Source: Meridianimaribacter flavus | Lineage (GTDB): Bacteria; Bacteroidota; Bacteroidia; Flavobacteriales; Flavobacteriaceae | DNA: 64,000 nt | Assembly (NCBI RefSeq): GCF_004366715.1 | Contig: NZ_SOQZ01000007.1 | Location: 82,787-146,786, forward strand | Reading direction: 5' to 3' | Shown: piece after piece, positions 35,334-41,907 of the stretch | How the letters are laid out: each line of letters begins with the position of its first letter | Position numbering within the stretch: the first letter of the stretch is position 1 | Program-made: the position numbers and the translations under genes | The notes under the pieces: generated by a model | The model's input: only the letters and a program-made list of their open reading frames with translations | Database searches by the model: none | Told to the model about the DNA's origin: nothing

Positions 35334-35362
35334 AAAAAGCAGCTATAAAATAGCTGCTTTTT
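35334..35362. terminator. Bidirectional terminator between the S46 and Fur-family genes
   Basis: AAAAAGCAGCTA (35334-35345) pairs with TAGCTGCTTTTT (35351-35362) over a 5-base loop. The A and T flanks let it serve both the rightward S46 gene and the leftward Fur-family gene. Confidence 0.85.
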
Positions 35363-35380
35363 ATTTTTATAAATATTATA

Positions 35381-35761
35381 TTATTTAACACAAGACTCAC
35401 ATTTTCCTTGAATTAAAACATGAGAGACAACTACTTCTCGATTAGGTATTTTTGGAATAGAAACATCAACTGACAAGCATTCTACCTTACCACAATTTAA
35501 ACATTGAAAATGAGGATGCGCATCATGGTGATGAGCTTCATCACAATCTTTACATTTGGCATACCACGTTAATCCATCTTTACCTATAAATGAGTGTAAA
35601 TGCCCACTCTCTTCTAAACGTTCCAAAATACGATAAACAGTTGTTTTATTCATTTCATCTTCTAGTTGTTTTACCAACTCTACAACTGACATTGCATTCT
35701 CAGCTTTATTAAATAAGGTTAAAAGCGCTTCTACTGATTTGGTCTTTCTTATTATTGCCAT
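35381..35761 (-). CDS. Fur-family metal-dependent transcriptional regulator
   Basis: A 126-residue regulator with the Fur winged helix (about 8-65, TTVYRILERLEESGHLH) and a short dimerisation/metal domain. Metal-ligand candidates are Cys70/Cys73, a His-rich stretch (EAHHHDAHPHF, residues 75-85), Cys87/Cys90 and Cys121/Cys124. The two C-x2-C pairs 87/90 and 121/124 are the usual structural zinc site. The extra Cys70/Cys73 pair is less usual. Divergent from merC, with two dyads of GCAAC/ACAAC type between them, it probably represses itself, merC and the flavoprotein. Zinc (Zur-like) is the most likely co-repressor given the MerC neighbour and His-rich stretch, but Fur or PerR roles are not excluded. 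Confidence 0.9.
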   Translation of the reverse strand: MAIIRKTKSVEALLTLFNKAENAMSVVELVKQLEDEMNKTTVYRILERLEESGHLHSFIGKDGLTWYAKCKDCDEAHHHDAHPHFQCLNCGKVECLSVDVSIPKIPNREVVVSHVLIQGKCESCVK

Positions 35762-35775
35762 AACTCAAAGTTATC

Positions 35776-35826
35776 ACAACTATGTTGTAAAACCAAATAA
35801 TAAAATTATATTTGCAACCTAGTTGC
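35776..35826 (+). promoter_or_regulatory. merC promoter with two overlapping dyads (Fur-family operator)
   Basis: TTG (35785-35787) and TATATTTG (35807-35814) are separated by 19 bases, a good Bacteroidota promoter. ACAAC-TAT-GTTGT (35776-35788) covers the -33, and GCAAC-CTA-GTTGC (35814-35826) touches the end of the -7 box. The first dyad also lies 15 bases ahead of the Fur-family start, so autoregulation is likely. Confidence 0.65.
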
Positions 35827-35843
35827 ATTAATAATTATATTAA

Positions 35844-36248
35844 GTGAAAATTATTTTACAAAAACCAGATACAGTTGGAGCGCTTGCAAGTACGCTATGT
35901 TTACTCCATTGTATTGCCACACCTTTGCTCTTCATAGTACACTCTTGTGCTGCTGGAGGTTGTGCTTCAAGTCCTTTTTGGTGGAAAAGTTTAGATTTTA
36001 TCTTTCTTGCTATTTCATTACTAGCAGTAAAACGTTCTACTCAAAACACATCAAAGCCTTTCATGAAGCCTTTGTTATGGATTAATTGGTCTTGTTTATT
36101 TTTTTTAATAATAAATGAAAGACTATTGTGGATTTCATTACCTGAAAGCTTAATGCATATCTCTTCTGTTTCTTTAGCAGTGTTACATATTTATAATTTA
36201 AAATACTGCCTGTGTAAAACCGATAAATGCTGTACAAACAGTATATAA
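35844..36248 (+). CDS. MerC-like small membrane protein (metal uptake)
   Basis: A 134-residue inner-membrane protein with about four hydrophobic helices. The N-terminal helix carries TLCLLHCIATPLL with Cys19 and Cys23, the characteristic MerC pair, followed by CAAGGCASS. The Cys-rich C-terminus (YCLCKTDKCC) might also bind metal. MerC proteins import Hg(II) in mercury operons, but many Bacteroidota have MerC-like genes without any mer genes, as here, and with a Fur-family neighbour they are better candidates for zinc or other metal transport. The start is a GTG at 35844, 18 bases after the operator and close to the predicted transcript start. Confidence 0.78.
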   Translation: MKIILQKPDTVGALASTLCLLHCIATPLLFIVHSCAAGGCASSPFWWKSLDFIFLAISLLAVKRSTQNTSKPFMKPLLWINWSCLFFLIINERLLWISLPESLMHISSVSLAVLHIYNLKYCLCKTDKCCTNSI

Positions 36249-36346
36249 ATCTTAAGTAGATAATCTTATCTTATGTAAAAACTGTAAGATAAATTTGCTG
36301 TACTAATTAACAAACAAATAAAATTAATAAAGTAAAAACAAAAAAC

Positions 36347-36375
36347 CCTAACTCATTATTTTCAAATGAATTAGG
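36347..36375 (-). terminator. Terminator of tRNA-Arg
   Basis: CCTAACTCATT and AATGAATTAGG form a near-perfect stem (one mismatch) with a short loop. On the minus strand it is followed by TTTTTTGTTTTT. It lies just past the 3' end of the tRNA. Confidence 0.75.
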
Positions 36376-36386
36376 ATTTTATCTAG

Positions 36387-36460
36387 TGACCTCGACAGGA
36401 TTCAAACCTGTAACCTTCTGAGCCGTAATCAGATGCGCTATTCAGTTGCGCCACGAGGCC
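36387..36460 (-). tRNA. tRNA-Arg (anticodon ACG)
   Basis: A 74-nucleotide cloverleaf. Acceptor stem GGCCTCG pairs with CGAGGTC (one GU), anticodon arm TCTGA-TTACGGC-TCAGA gives ACG, and the T arm is ACAGG-TTTGAAT-CCTGT. The discriminator base is A; the 3' CCA is not encoded. ACG is expected to be edited to ICG to read CGU/CGC/CGA codons. Confidence 0.95.
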
Positions 36461-36475
36461 GTTTTAAAGTGGGTG

Positions 36476-36508
36476 CAAATATAATACTTTTATTAAAAAA
36501 CTTCCAAA
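36476..36508 (-). promoter_or_regulatory. Promoter of tRNA-Arg
   Basis: On the minus strand TTTG (36505-36508) and TATATTTG (36476-36483) have a 21-base gap. The predicted transcript start is a few bases ahead of the tRNA 5' end. Confidence 0.6.
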
Positions 36509-36545
36509 CAATTATTTCAAAAATGTATTTCCTTATTTTTGATGT

Positions 36546-37181
36546 ATGATACAAAAAGAAATTTTAGCGCCTTTTCATTATAATTTTGACGAACAATTGG
36601 TAAATAGCATAACCAAGAATGGTGTATTAAAAACGTTTGAAGCTAATGACATTATTATGGATATTGATCAAGAACTCACACACGTTCCTCTATTGCTTGA
36701 AGGCAACATTAAAGTATTTAGAGAGGACAACAATGGTAACGAACTTTTATTATATGTTCTCGAAACTGGAGATACCTGTGCAATGTCTCTTACCTGTTGT
36801 ATGGCTAAATCAAAAAGTAAAATACGAGCTGTTGCTGACAAAACCTCAACAGTTATCATGATTCCTAATGAAAAAATGAGTGAATGGTTTCATAATAATG
36901 ATAGTTGGAGAAACTTTATTCTTCAAAGCTATCAAATACGCTTTAATGAAATGCTAGAAACTATCGATACACTTGCATTTATGAAAATGGATGAGCGTTT
37001 ATTTAAATACTTAATTGACCAAGTAAAACTAAATGCATCTACTACAATTAGTAAAACCCATCAAAATATTGCAGAAGACCTTCACACCTCTAGAGTTGTA
37101 ATTTCTAGACTATTGAAACAACTAGAAAATGATAACAAAATAAAACTCAGTAGAAATAAAATAGAAGTTTTAGACTTTTAA
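36546..37181 (+). CDS. Crp/Fnr-family transcriptional regulator
   Basis: A 211-residue regulator. A cyclic-nucleotide-binding-fold domain covers about 20-120, without the canonical cAMP motif, and a winged helix covers about 155-205 (THQNIAEDLHTSRVVISRLLKQLENDNKI). A MSLTCCMAKSKSK segment with adjacent Cys residues near 84-85 could act as a thiol sensor. The TAG-free gap to the YeeE gene holds a nested palindrome that overlaps this gene's stop. A TATTTTTG sequence 6 bases ahead of the ATG would make its mRNA nearly leaderless. Position suggests that it controls the YeeE/YedE pair in response to sulfur or redox state. Confidence 0.88.
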   Translation: MIQKEILAPFHYNFDEQLVNSITKNGVLKTFEANDIIMDIDQELTHVPLLLEGNIKVFREDNNGNELLLYVLETGDTCAMSLTCCMAKSKSKIRAVADKTSTVIMIPNEKMSEWFHNNDSWRNFILQSYQIRFNEMLETIDTLAFMKMDERLFKYLIDQVKLNASTTISKTHQNIAEDLHTSRVVISRLLKQLENDNKIKLSRNKIEVLDF

Positions 37182-37225
37182 GTAACATTTATCACACAAC
37201 GATAATTTACTTAAAAGTAACTTTG
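37176..37225 (+). promoter_or_regulatory. Nested palindrome and promoter of the YeeE/YedE operon
   Basis: TTTTAAGTAA (37176-37185) has its exact reverse complement at 37207-37216. Inside, TTATC (37189-37193) pairs with GATAA (37201-37205). A TAACTTTG -7 box (37218-37225) follows at once, with no good -33 TTTG, as expected where an activator such as the upstream Crp/Fnr protein replaces it. The left arm overlaps the regulator gene's stop codon. Confidence 0.55.
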
Positions 37226-37239
37226 CAAAAATTAAATTT

Positions 37240-37803
37240 ATGATAGACTATATTTTACAACCTTGGCCTTGGTATGTTACTGGTCCTTTGATAGCCTTAG
37301 TAATGTTTACACTTATTTACTTTGGAAAAACATTTGGGATGTCGTCAAACTTAAGAACATTTTGCGCCCTTGGTGGTGCAGGAAAAAAAGTGTCTTTTTT
37401 TAATATAAACTGGAGAGACTACAAATGGAATCTTATTGTAGTATTAGGTGCTGTCATTGGTGGTTTTATCGCTCAATTTTATTTGTCAGAACCTACTAAT
37501 ATTGACCTAAACCCAAAAACTATTGAAAGCCTTAATGCTTTAGGTTTCAATAACGTTGGTAAATCACTGTTACCACCAGAACTCTATAGTTTAGACTCTA
37601 TTTTCACCATTAAAAATTTAGCCATTTTAATTATTGGTGGCTTTTTAGTTGGTTTTGGTACTCGCTATGCTGGAGGTTGTACTTCTGGTCATGCCATAAC
37701 AGGTATAAGTAGTTTACAATTACCTTCTCTTATTGCAGTTATAGGTTTTTTTATTGGTGGCCTAGTAATGATTCACTTATTGTTTCCTTTAATTTTTGGT
37801 TAG
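37240..37803 (+). CDS. YeeE/YedE family sulfur-compound transporter, first half
   Basis: A 187-residue membrane protein of the PF04143 sulf_transp family. About five hydrophobic segments are visible, with the conserved motif RYAGGCTSGHAITGIS near residues 144-159 containing the family's key Cys. Full-length YeeE (thiosulfate importer) carries two such halves. Here the second is a separate gene 1 base after the stop, so the two proteins likely assemble together. The upstream Crp/Fnr gene and the promoter palindrome fit sulfur regulation. Confidence 0.9.
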   Translation: MIDYILQPWPWYVTGPLIALVMFTLIYFGKTFGMSSNLRTFCALGGAGKKVSFFNINWRDYKWNLIVVLGAVIGGFIAQFYLSEPTNIDLNPKTIESLNALGFNNVGKSLLPPELYSLDSIFTIKNLAILIIGGFLVGFGTRYAGGCTSGHAITGISSLQLPSLIAVIGFFIGGLVMIHLLFPLIFG

Positions 37804-37804
37804 T

Positions 37805-38218
37805 ATGAAGTATTTAAAATTTTTATTAGTAGGTATCTTCTTCGGAATTGTTTTAGTAAAGTCTGAAGCTGTATCATGGTATCGCATTTATGAAATGTTC
37901 AAATTTGAATCGTTTCACATGTACGGAATTATAGGAAGCGCTGTATTAACTGGTATTTTACTATTACAAATAGCTAAGATTTTAAAACTAAAAAATATTG
38001 AAGGCACTCAAGTTAATGTTCCTAAAAAGGATATGGGATTAACACGTTACATTGTAGGTGGTTCAATATTTGGACTAGGTTGGGCACTTTCTGGAGCTTG
38101 CCCTGGACCAATGTATATTTTGGTTGGTACAGGTGTTTTTAGTATGCTTATAGTTATAGCTGCTGCTATATTTGGAACTTACATTTACGGTGTTTTAAAA
38201 GACAAATTGCCTCACTAA
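37805..38218 (+). CDS. YeeE/YedE family (DUF6691) transporter, second half
   Basis: A 137-residue membrane protein with four hydrophobic segments and the motif WALSGACPGPMYILVGTG, the equivalent Cys-containing loop of the second YeeE half. I use the ATG at 37805; a TTG three codons upstream overlaps the previous stop. Its 3' end overlaps clpS by 4 bases in the convergent orientation. Together with the preceding gene it should import thiosulfate or another reduced sulfur compound. Confidence 0.88.
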   Translation: MKYLKFLLVGIFFGIVLVKSEAVSWYRIYEMFKFESFHMYGIIGSAVLTGILLLQIAKILKLKNIEGTQVNVPKKDMGLTRYIVGGSIFGLGWALSGACPGPMYILVGTGVFSMLIVIAAAIFGTYIYGVLKDKLPH

Positions 38219-38490
38219 ACAATTTCAGCACTTAAACCTGCTTCCAAGAGTTTAGAGCAGCGTGGTTTTAAATCGTCGTAATCACCAGTTTTTACAGTAC
38301 ATTTCCCTTTGTAATGGACTATAATAGAGCATTGCTCTGCTTGTTCAGGAGTATGATCACAAGCAAAAATTAAAGTTTCAATAACATGGTCAAAAGTATT
38401 GACATCGTCATTGTAAAGCACAATTTCGTTTTGTCTTAGGGTGTCTTCTTTAAAAAGAACTTCTTCTGATGTTTTTTCTATAGTTCCCAT
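38215..38490 (-). CDS. clpS: ClpS, ATP-dependent Clp protease adaptor
   Basis: A 91-residue cytoplasmic protein. It has the family core IVLYNDDVNTFDHVIETL, with the Asn-Asp-Asp region that recognises N-degron side chains, then a His-containing HYKGKCTV and an amphipathic end. ClpS hands N-end-rule substrates to ClpA/ClpC for degradation by ClpP. It lies 18 bases downstream of prmA on the same strand, a typical Bacteroidota arrangement. Length is normal. Confidence 0.93.
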   Translation of the reverse strand: MGTIEKTSEEVLFKEDTLRQNEIVLYNDDVNTFDHVIETLIFACDHTPEQAEQCSIIVHYKGKCTVKTGDYDDLKPRCSKLLEAGLSAEIV

Positions 38491-38508
38491 TCTTCTTCTT
38501 TTTTTAGA

Positions 38509-39345
38509 CTAATTTAAAAATTTTAGAGCAACCCAATGGTTTTTCTCTAAAGTTTCAACGAGTTTTAACATATGCTTATTACATTCAGCCTCTAAAACTG
38601 GTATATCATCTTTATAAAAACCACTTAAGAGCAACATGCCATTTTTGTTCAAACATGCTACATATTTGTCTAAATCGTTTAAAAGGATATTTCGATTTAT
38701 ATTAGCTATAATAACATCATAATGTTTATCTACCAATAAGCTTGCATCTCCTTCTAAAACTGTAATATGCTCACAATTATTACGTTCTACATTTTCTAAA
38801 CTATTTAAATAACACCAGTTATCATAGTCTATGGCATCAATTGGTTTTGCGCCTTTCATTTCAGCTAAAATCGCTAAAACTCCTGTTCCGCAACCCATAT
38901 CTAAAACCGATTTATCTTTAAAATCATTATTAAGAATATACTGTATCATCATATGTGTGGTTTCATGATGACCAGTACCAAAACTCATTTTTGGTTCAAT
39001 AATTATATCGTACTCTGTATTTGGTTTGTCATGAAAAGGCGCACGTACCGAACATTTCTCATCTACAACTATTGGTGTGAAGTTTTTTTCCCATTCTTCA
39101 TTCCAATTGGTTTGCTCAATGTCTTCAAACGAAAAAGAAATTTCAAACTCATCAGAGTTTAAAATTTGTATATCGTCTAAAATAGTTTCACTCCACTCCT
39201 CTTTTTGAATGTACGCTGTAACACCTTCTTCTGTTTCAACAAAACTTTCAAAACCAGCATAACCTAATTCAGCAATCAAAATTTCAACAGCTGGTTGCAA
39301 CGGTTGTACTTTAAAGTAATAGCCTATGTATATTGTATTTGACAT
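38509..39345 (-). CDS. prmA: Ribosomal protein L11 methyltransferase PrmA
   Basis: A 278-residue SAM-dependent methyltransferase. An N-terminal recognition domain (about 1-100) is followed by the methyltransferase domain. The SAM motif I is VLDMGCGTGVLAIL (about 146-159), the preceding loop reads PKMSFGTGHHETT, and motif IV is DVIIANINRNIL. PrmA trimethylates ribosomal protein L11. It forms a cluster with clpS and, across the porin gene, with tpiA, as in many Bacteroidota. A TAAATTTG -7-like box (39357-39364, minus strand) lies just upstream of the start. Confidence 0.94.
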   Translation of the reverse strand: MSNTIYIGYYFKVQPLQPAVEILIAELGYAGFESFVETEEGVTAYIQKEEWSETILDDIQILNSDEFEISFSFEDIEQTNWNEEWEKNFTPIVVDEKCSVRAPFHDKPNTEYDIIIEPKMSFGTGHHETTHMMIQYILNNDFKDKSVLDMGCGTGVLAILAEMKGAKPIDAIDYDNWCYLNSLENVERNNCEHITVLEGDASLLVDKHYDVIIANINRNILLNDLDKYVACLNKNGMLLLSGFYKDDIPVLEAECNKHMLKLVETLEKNHWVALKFLN

Positions 39346-39414
39346 CTTTTTTTTTGCAAATTTACTAATCCTTAATTTAGTTACTCTTACTTTTGTAGCT
39401 AAATTGATTTTAAA

Positions 39415-40617
39415 ATGAACAAACTCATTATTGCTTTATGTCTTTTTTGCTTTTGTACAATAACAAATGCTCAAGACAATAACGATATTAAACTTTCTGC
39501 ACTTCCTTATTATAGCTACGGAAAAGGACTAGGTATTACCTCTCCTGATAGTATTTTTAAGTTGAATATTCGATTTAGAATGCAAAATCGTTTAACGTAT
39601 TTAAACAACGAAGACGAAGATCCTGCTTATGAAGCCATGATAAGACGTTTACGTTTACGTTTTGACGGTTATGTTGGTGACCCAAAAATAATTTATGTAA
39701 TTCAGTTATCGTTTTCTCCAAACGATGTTGGAGCTATTGAGGATGGCGAAAACCTCAACATTATAAGAGATGCTATTGTGTTTTATAGACCAGATAATCA
39801 CTGGAACATTGGTTTTGGTCAAACAAAATTACCTGGTAACAGACAACGTATTAACTCTTCGGGAGCTTTACAACTTACAGATCGTTCTATCAACAACGCT
39901 CGTTTTAATATTGATAGAGATTTTGGTTTGCAAGTGTATTATTTAAACGAATTACAAAATCAGTTTTCTTACAATGTTAAAACTGCGATTAGTACAGGTG
40001 AAGGTAGAAACTGGACCAAAGACCCTGACAATGGATTAGCATTTACAGGTCGATTAGAATTGTTTCCTTTTGGTGCATTTAAAAACAATGGAACTCTTTT
40101 TGAAGGTGATATCAAGCGAGAAGCTACGCCTAAACTAATGTTATCTGGTGTGTATCATTATAATGAAAAAGCAAGACGAACCAGAGGCACTCTAGGTGAC
40201 GATTTATTTGAGCAGCGCGATATGCAATCTGTTCTTTTAGACGCGATTTTAAAGTATAATGGTTGGGCGTTTCAAACTGCTTATATGAATAGAACAACTA
40301 ACAACCCTATAACGGTAAACCCTGAAGACAATACTGACACTAGATACGTTTTTGTTGGCCATGGATTTGATGCGCAATTGAGTTATGTTTTTGAAAACAA
40401 CTACGAACTTATAGGTAGATATTCGTATCAAAAACCTCATGAAGATATTGAAGCCTTAACTCCACAAACCAATCAATACAGTTTGGGTGTAACTAAATAC
40501 ATTTGGGAACACGCTTTAAAACTGCAAGCCGAAGTTACCAATAGCGATTTAAGCTATTTCGATTCTAGCAGTGCTAATAATTGGTATGTGCGCTTTCAGG
40601 TTGAAATAGGTATATAA
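39415..40617 (+). CDS. Phosphate-selective porin O/P-like outer membrane protein
   Basis: A 400-residue protein with a signal peptide (ending TITNAQ) and a barrel rich in alternating aromatic strands, ending in a typical C-terminal strand (WYVRFQVEIGI). The wording RFRMQNRLTYLN, MIRRLRLRFDGYV and WNIGFGQTKLPGNRQR fits PF07396 (porin O/P). Such porins pass phosphate or polyphosphate, or other small anions, across the outer membrane. A TACTTTTG -7 box at 39388-39395 is upstream. A strong hairpin follows the stop. It is transcribed alone. Confidence 0.87.
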   Translation: MNKLIIALCLFCFCTITNAQDNNDIKLSALPYYSYGKGLGITSPDSIFKLNIRFRMQNRLTYLNNEDEDPAYEAMIRRLRLRFDGYVGDPKIIYVIQLSFSPNDVGAIEDGENLNIIRDAIVFYRPDNHWNIGFGQTKLPGNRQRINSSGALQLTDRSINNARFNIDRDFGLQVYYLNELQNQFSYNVKTAISTGEGRNWTKDPDNGLAFTGRLELFPFGAFKNNGTLFEGDIKREATPKLMLSGVYHYNEKARRTRGTLGDDLFEQRDMQSVLLDAILKYNGWAFQTAYMNRTTNNPITVNPEDNTDTRYVFVGHGFDAQLSYVFENNYELIGRYSYQKPHEDIEALTPQTNQYSLGVTKYIWEHALKLQAEVTNSDLSYFDSSSANNWYVRFQVEIGI

Positions 40618-40620
40618 AAA

Positions 40621-40646
40621 AACGGTCTTAAAATTTTAAGACCGTT
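40621..40646. terminator. Bidirectional terminator between porin and tpiA genes
   Basis: AACGGTCTTAAAA is followed at once by its reverse complement TTTTAAGACCGTT. A run of T follows on the plus strand and a run of A precedes, so it can stop transcription from both sides. Confidence 0.88.
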
Positions 40647-40670
40647 TTTTTTATATTATTTACTTTTTAA

Positions 40671-41420
40671 TTAGAACGCGTTAACTATCGCAAAAAAGTC
40701 TTCTGCTTTTAGTGATGCTCCACCTATTAACCCTCCATCAACATCTGGTTTAGAGAAAATTTCTTTAGCATTATTAGGCTTTACACTTCCTCCATATAAT
40801 ATTGAAACACTATCAGCTATTTCACTGCCATACTTATTAGCCAATGTTGTTCTAATAAATGCGTGCATGTCTTGAGCTTGTTCTGGTGACGCAGTTTCTC
40901 CTGTACCAATAGCCCAAACAGGTTCGTAAGCTAATATTATATTACTAAATGCAGACGTTTCTAAATGAAACAAAGCATTTTTAATTTGGCTTTCAACTAC
41001 ATGCTCATGATTACCAGATTTTCTATCATCTAGCTCTTCACCAAAACAAAAAATAACAGTCATTTCATTGTTTAAAGCAGCATCAACTTTTTTAGCCAAA
41101 AGCTCATCGGTTTCATTAAAATATGCACGACGTTCACTATGACCTAGTATTACTGTTTTAACTCCAACACTTTTTAGCATGCTTGCACTTATTTCTCCTG
41201 TGTAGGCACCATTTTCAGCAAAGTGCATGTTTTGCGCTACAACTTCAATATCGGTTTCTCTTAATGACTGAAAAGCAGGCCACAAATTGGTAAACGTAGG
41301 AGCAACCATCACTTGCGCATCAGATGTTTTTGATTGCGATTTTAAATCGGTTATTAATCCTTCTGTTAACGATAAATCGTTATTCATTTTCCAGTTACCT
41401 GCTACTATTTTTTTTCTCAT
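40671..41420 (-). CDS. tpiA: Triose-phosphate isomerase
   Basis: A 249-residue TIM barrel, normal length. The catalytic Lys is in GNWKMN (residue 11), the His is in ILGHSERR, and the Glu is in AYEPVWAIGTGE. The phosphate-binding GGSVKPNN and GGLIGGASL complete the site. It interconverts dihydroxyacetone phosphate and glyceraldehyde 3-phosphate in glycolysis. The ATG overlaps the TlpA-like stop by 4 bases (ATGA), so it is coupled. It is the last gene of a five-gene leftward operon. Confidence 0.97.
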   Translation of the reverse strand: MRKKIVAGNWKMNNDLSLTEGLITDLKSQSKTSDAQVMVAPTFTNLWPAFQSLRETDIEVVAQNMHFAENGAYTGEISASMLKSVGVKTVILGHSERRAYFNETDELLAKKVDAALNNEMTVIFCFGEELDDRKSGNHEHVVESQIKNALFHLETSAFSNIILAYEPVWAIGTGETASPEQAQDMHAFIRTTLANKYGSEIADSVSILYGGSVKPNNAKEIFSKPDVDGGLIGGASLKAEDFFAIVNAF

Positions 41421-41905
41421 TTTAATGCATTTATAAGTTTACTATCGTCGGCTTTCACTGCTTTAAAGAGTTTGATTGTTCCTGTTTCATCAACTACCAT
41501 ATATCTTGGAATCCAATCTAAGTCAATAAAAGTTCCGAAGTCACCTTTCCAACCTGATTGCATAAAATAATGGTCGCCTTCAACCTGATATTTATCTATT
41601 CCTCTTTTCCAGCTATCCATACTCTTGTCCAAAGATAAAAAGACATAGACAACATCGGTATTATTTTCTTGTAAAGTTTTAACTTTTGGCATGCCTTTTA
41701 TACAATCTTTACACCAAGATGCCCAAACATCAATTAATATGGTTTTACCTTTGTGCTTGGTAAGTATTTCATTAAATGGTATTGTTTCTCCGTTTAAGGT
41801 TACAAATGTATCATTTAAGGCATCTTGCGAAAATTGAGTTGGAGTGTCTTTACTACAGCTTAAAAAGCTAATTAGTGCTACTAATAGAATGTTCATTTTT
41901 TTCAT
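41417..41905 (-). CDS. TlpA-like thioredoxin-fold lipoprotein
   Basis: A 162-residue exported protein with a lipobox FLSCSKD near residue 17. The thioredoxin-fold motif is DVWASWCKDCIKGMPKVK, with the redox pair Cys-Lys-Asp-Cys. It lacks a large inserted region, so it is a compact TlpA/ResA-type protein. It is likely a periplasmic disulfide reductase, possibly working with the DoxX-like protein encoded upstream. An internal Met at 41896 is an alternative start. The gene starts 2 bases after the stop of the permease. Confidence 0.87.
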   Translation of the reverse strand: MKKMNILLVALISFLSCSKDTPTQFSQDALNDTFVTLNGETIPFNEILTKHKGKTILIDVWASWCKDCIKGMPKVKTLQENNTDVVYVFLSLDKSMDSWKRGIDKYQVEGDHYFMQSGWKGDFGTFIDLDWIPRYMVVDETGTIKLFKAVKADDSKLINALK

Positions 41906-41907
41906 TT

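Noticed and set aside
35844..36248. Mercury-resistance operon
   Set aside because: Only a MerC-like gene is present; no merA, merT, merP or MerR-type regulator is nearby, and the neighbour is Fur-family.
36260..36290. AGATAATCTTATCT-like dyad between merC and tRNA-Arg as an operator
   Set aside because: Imperfect, in a very AT-rich gap between the end of merC and a terminator, with no promoter beside it.
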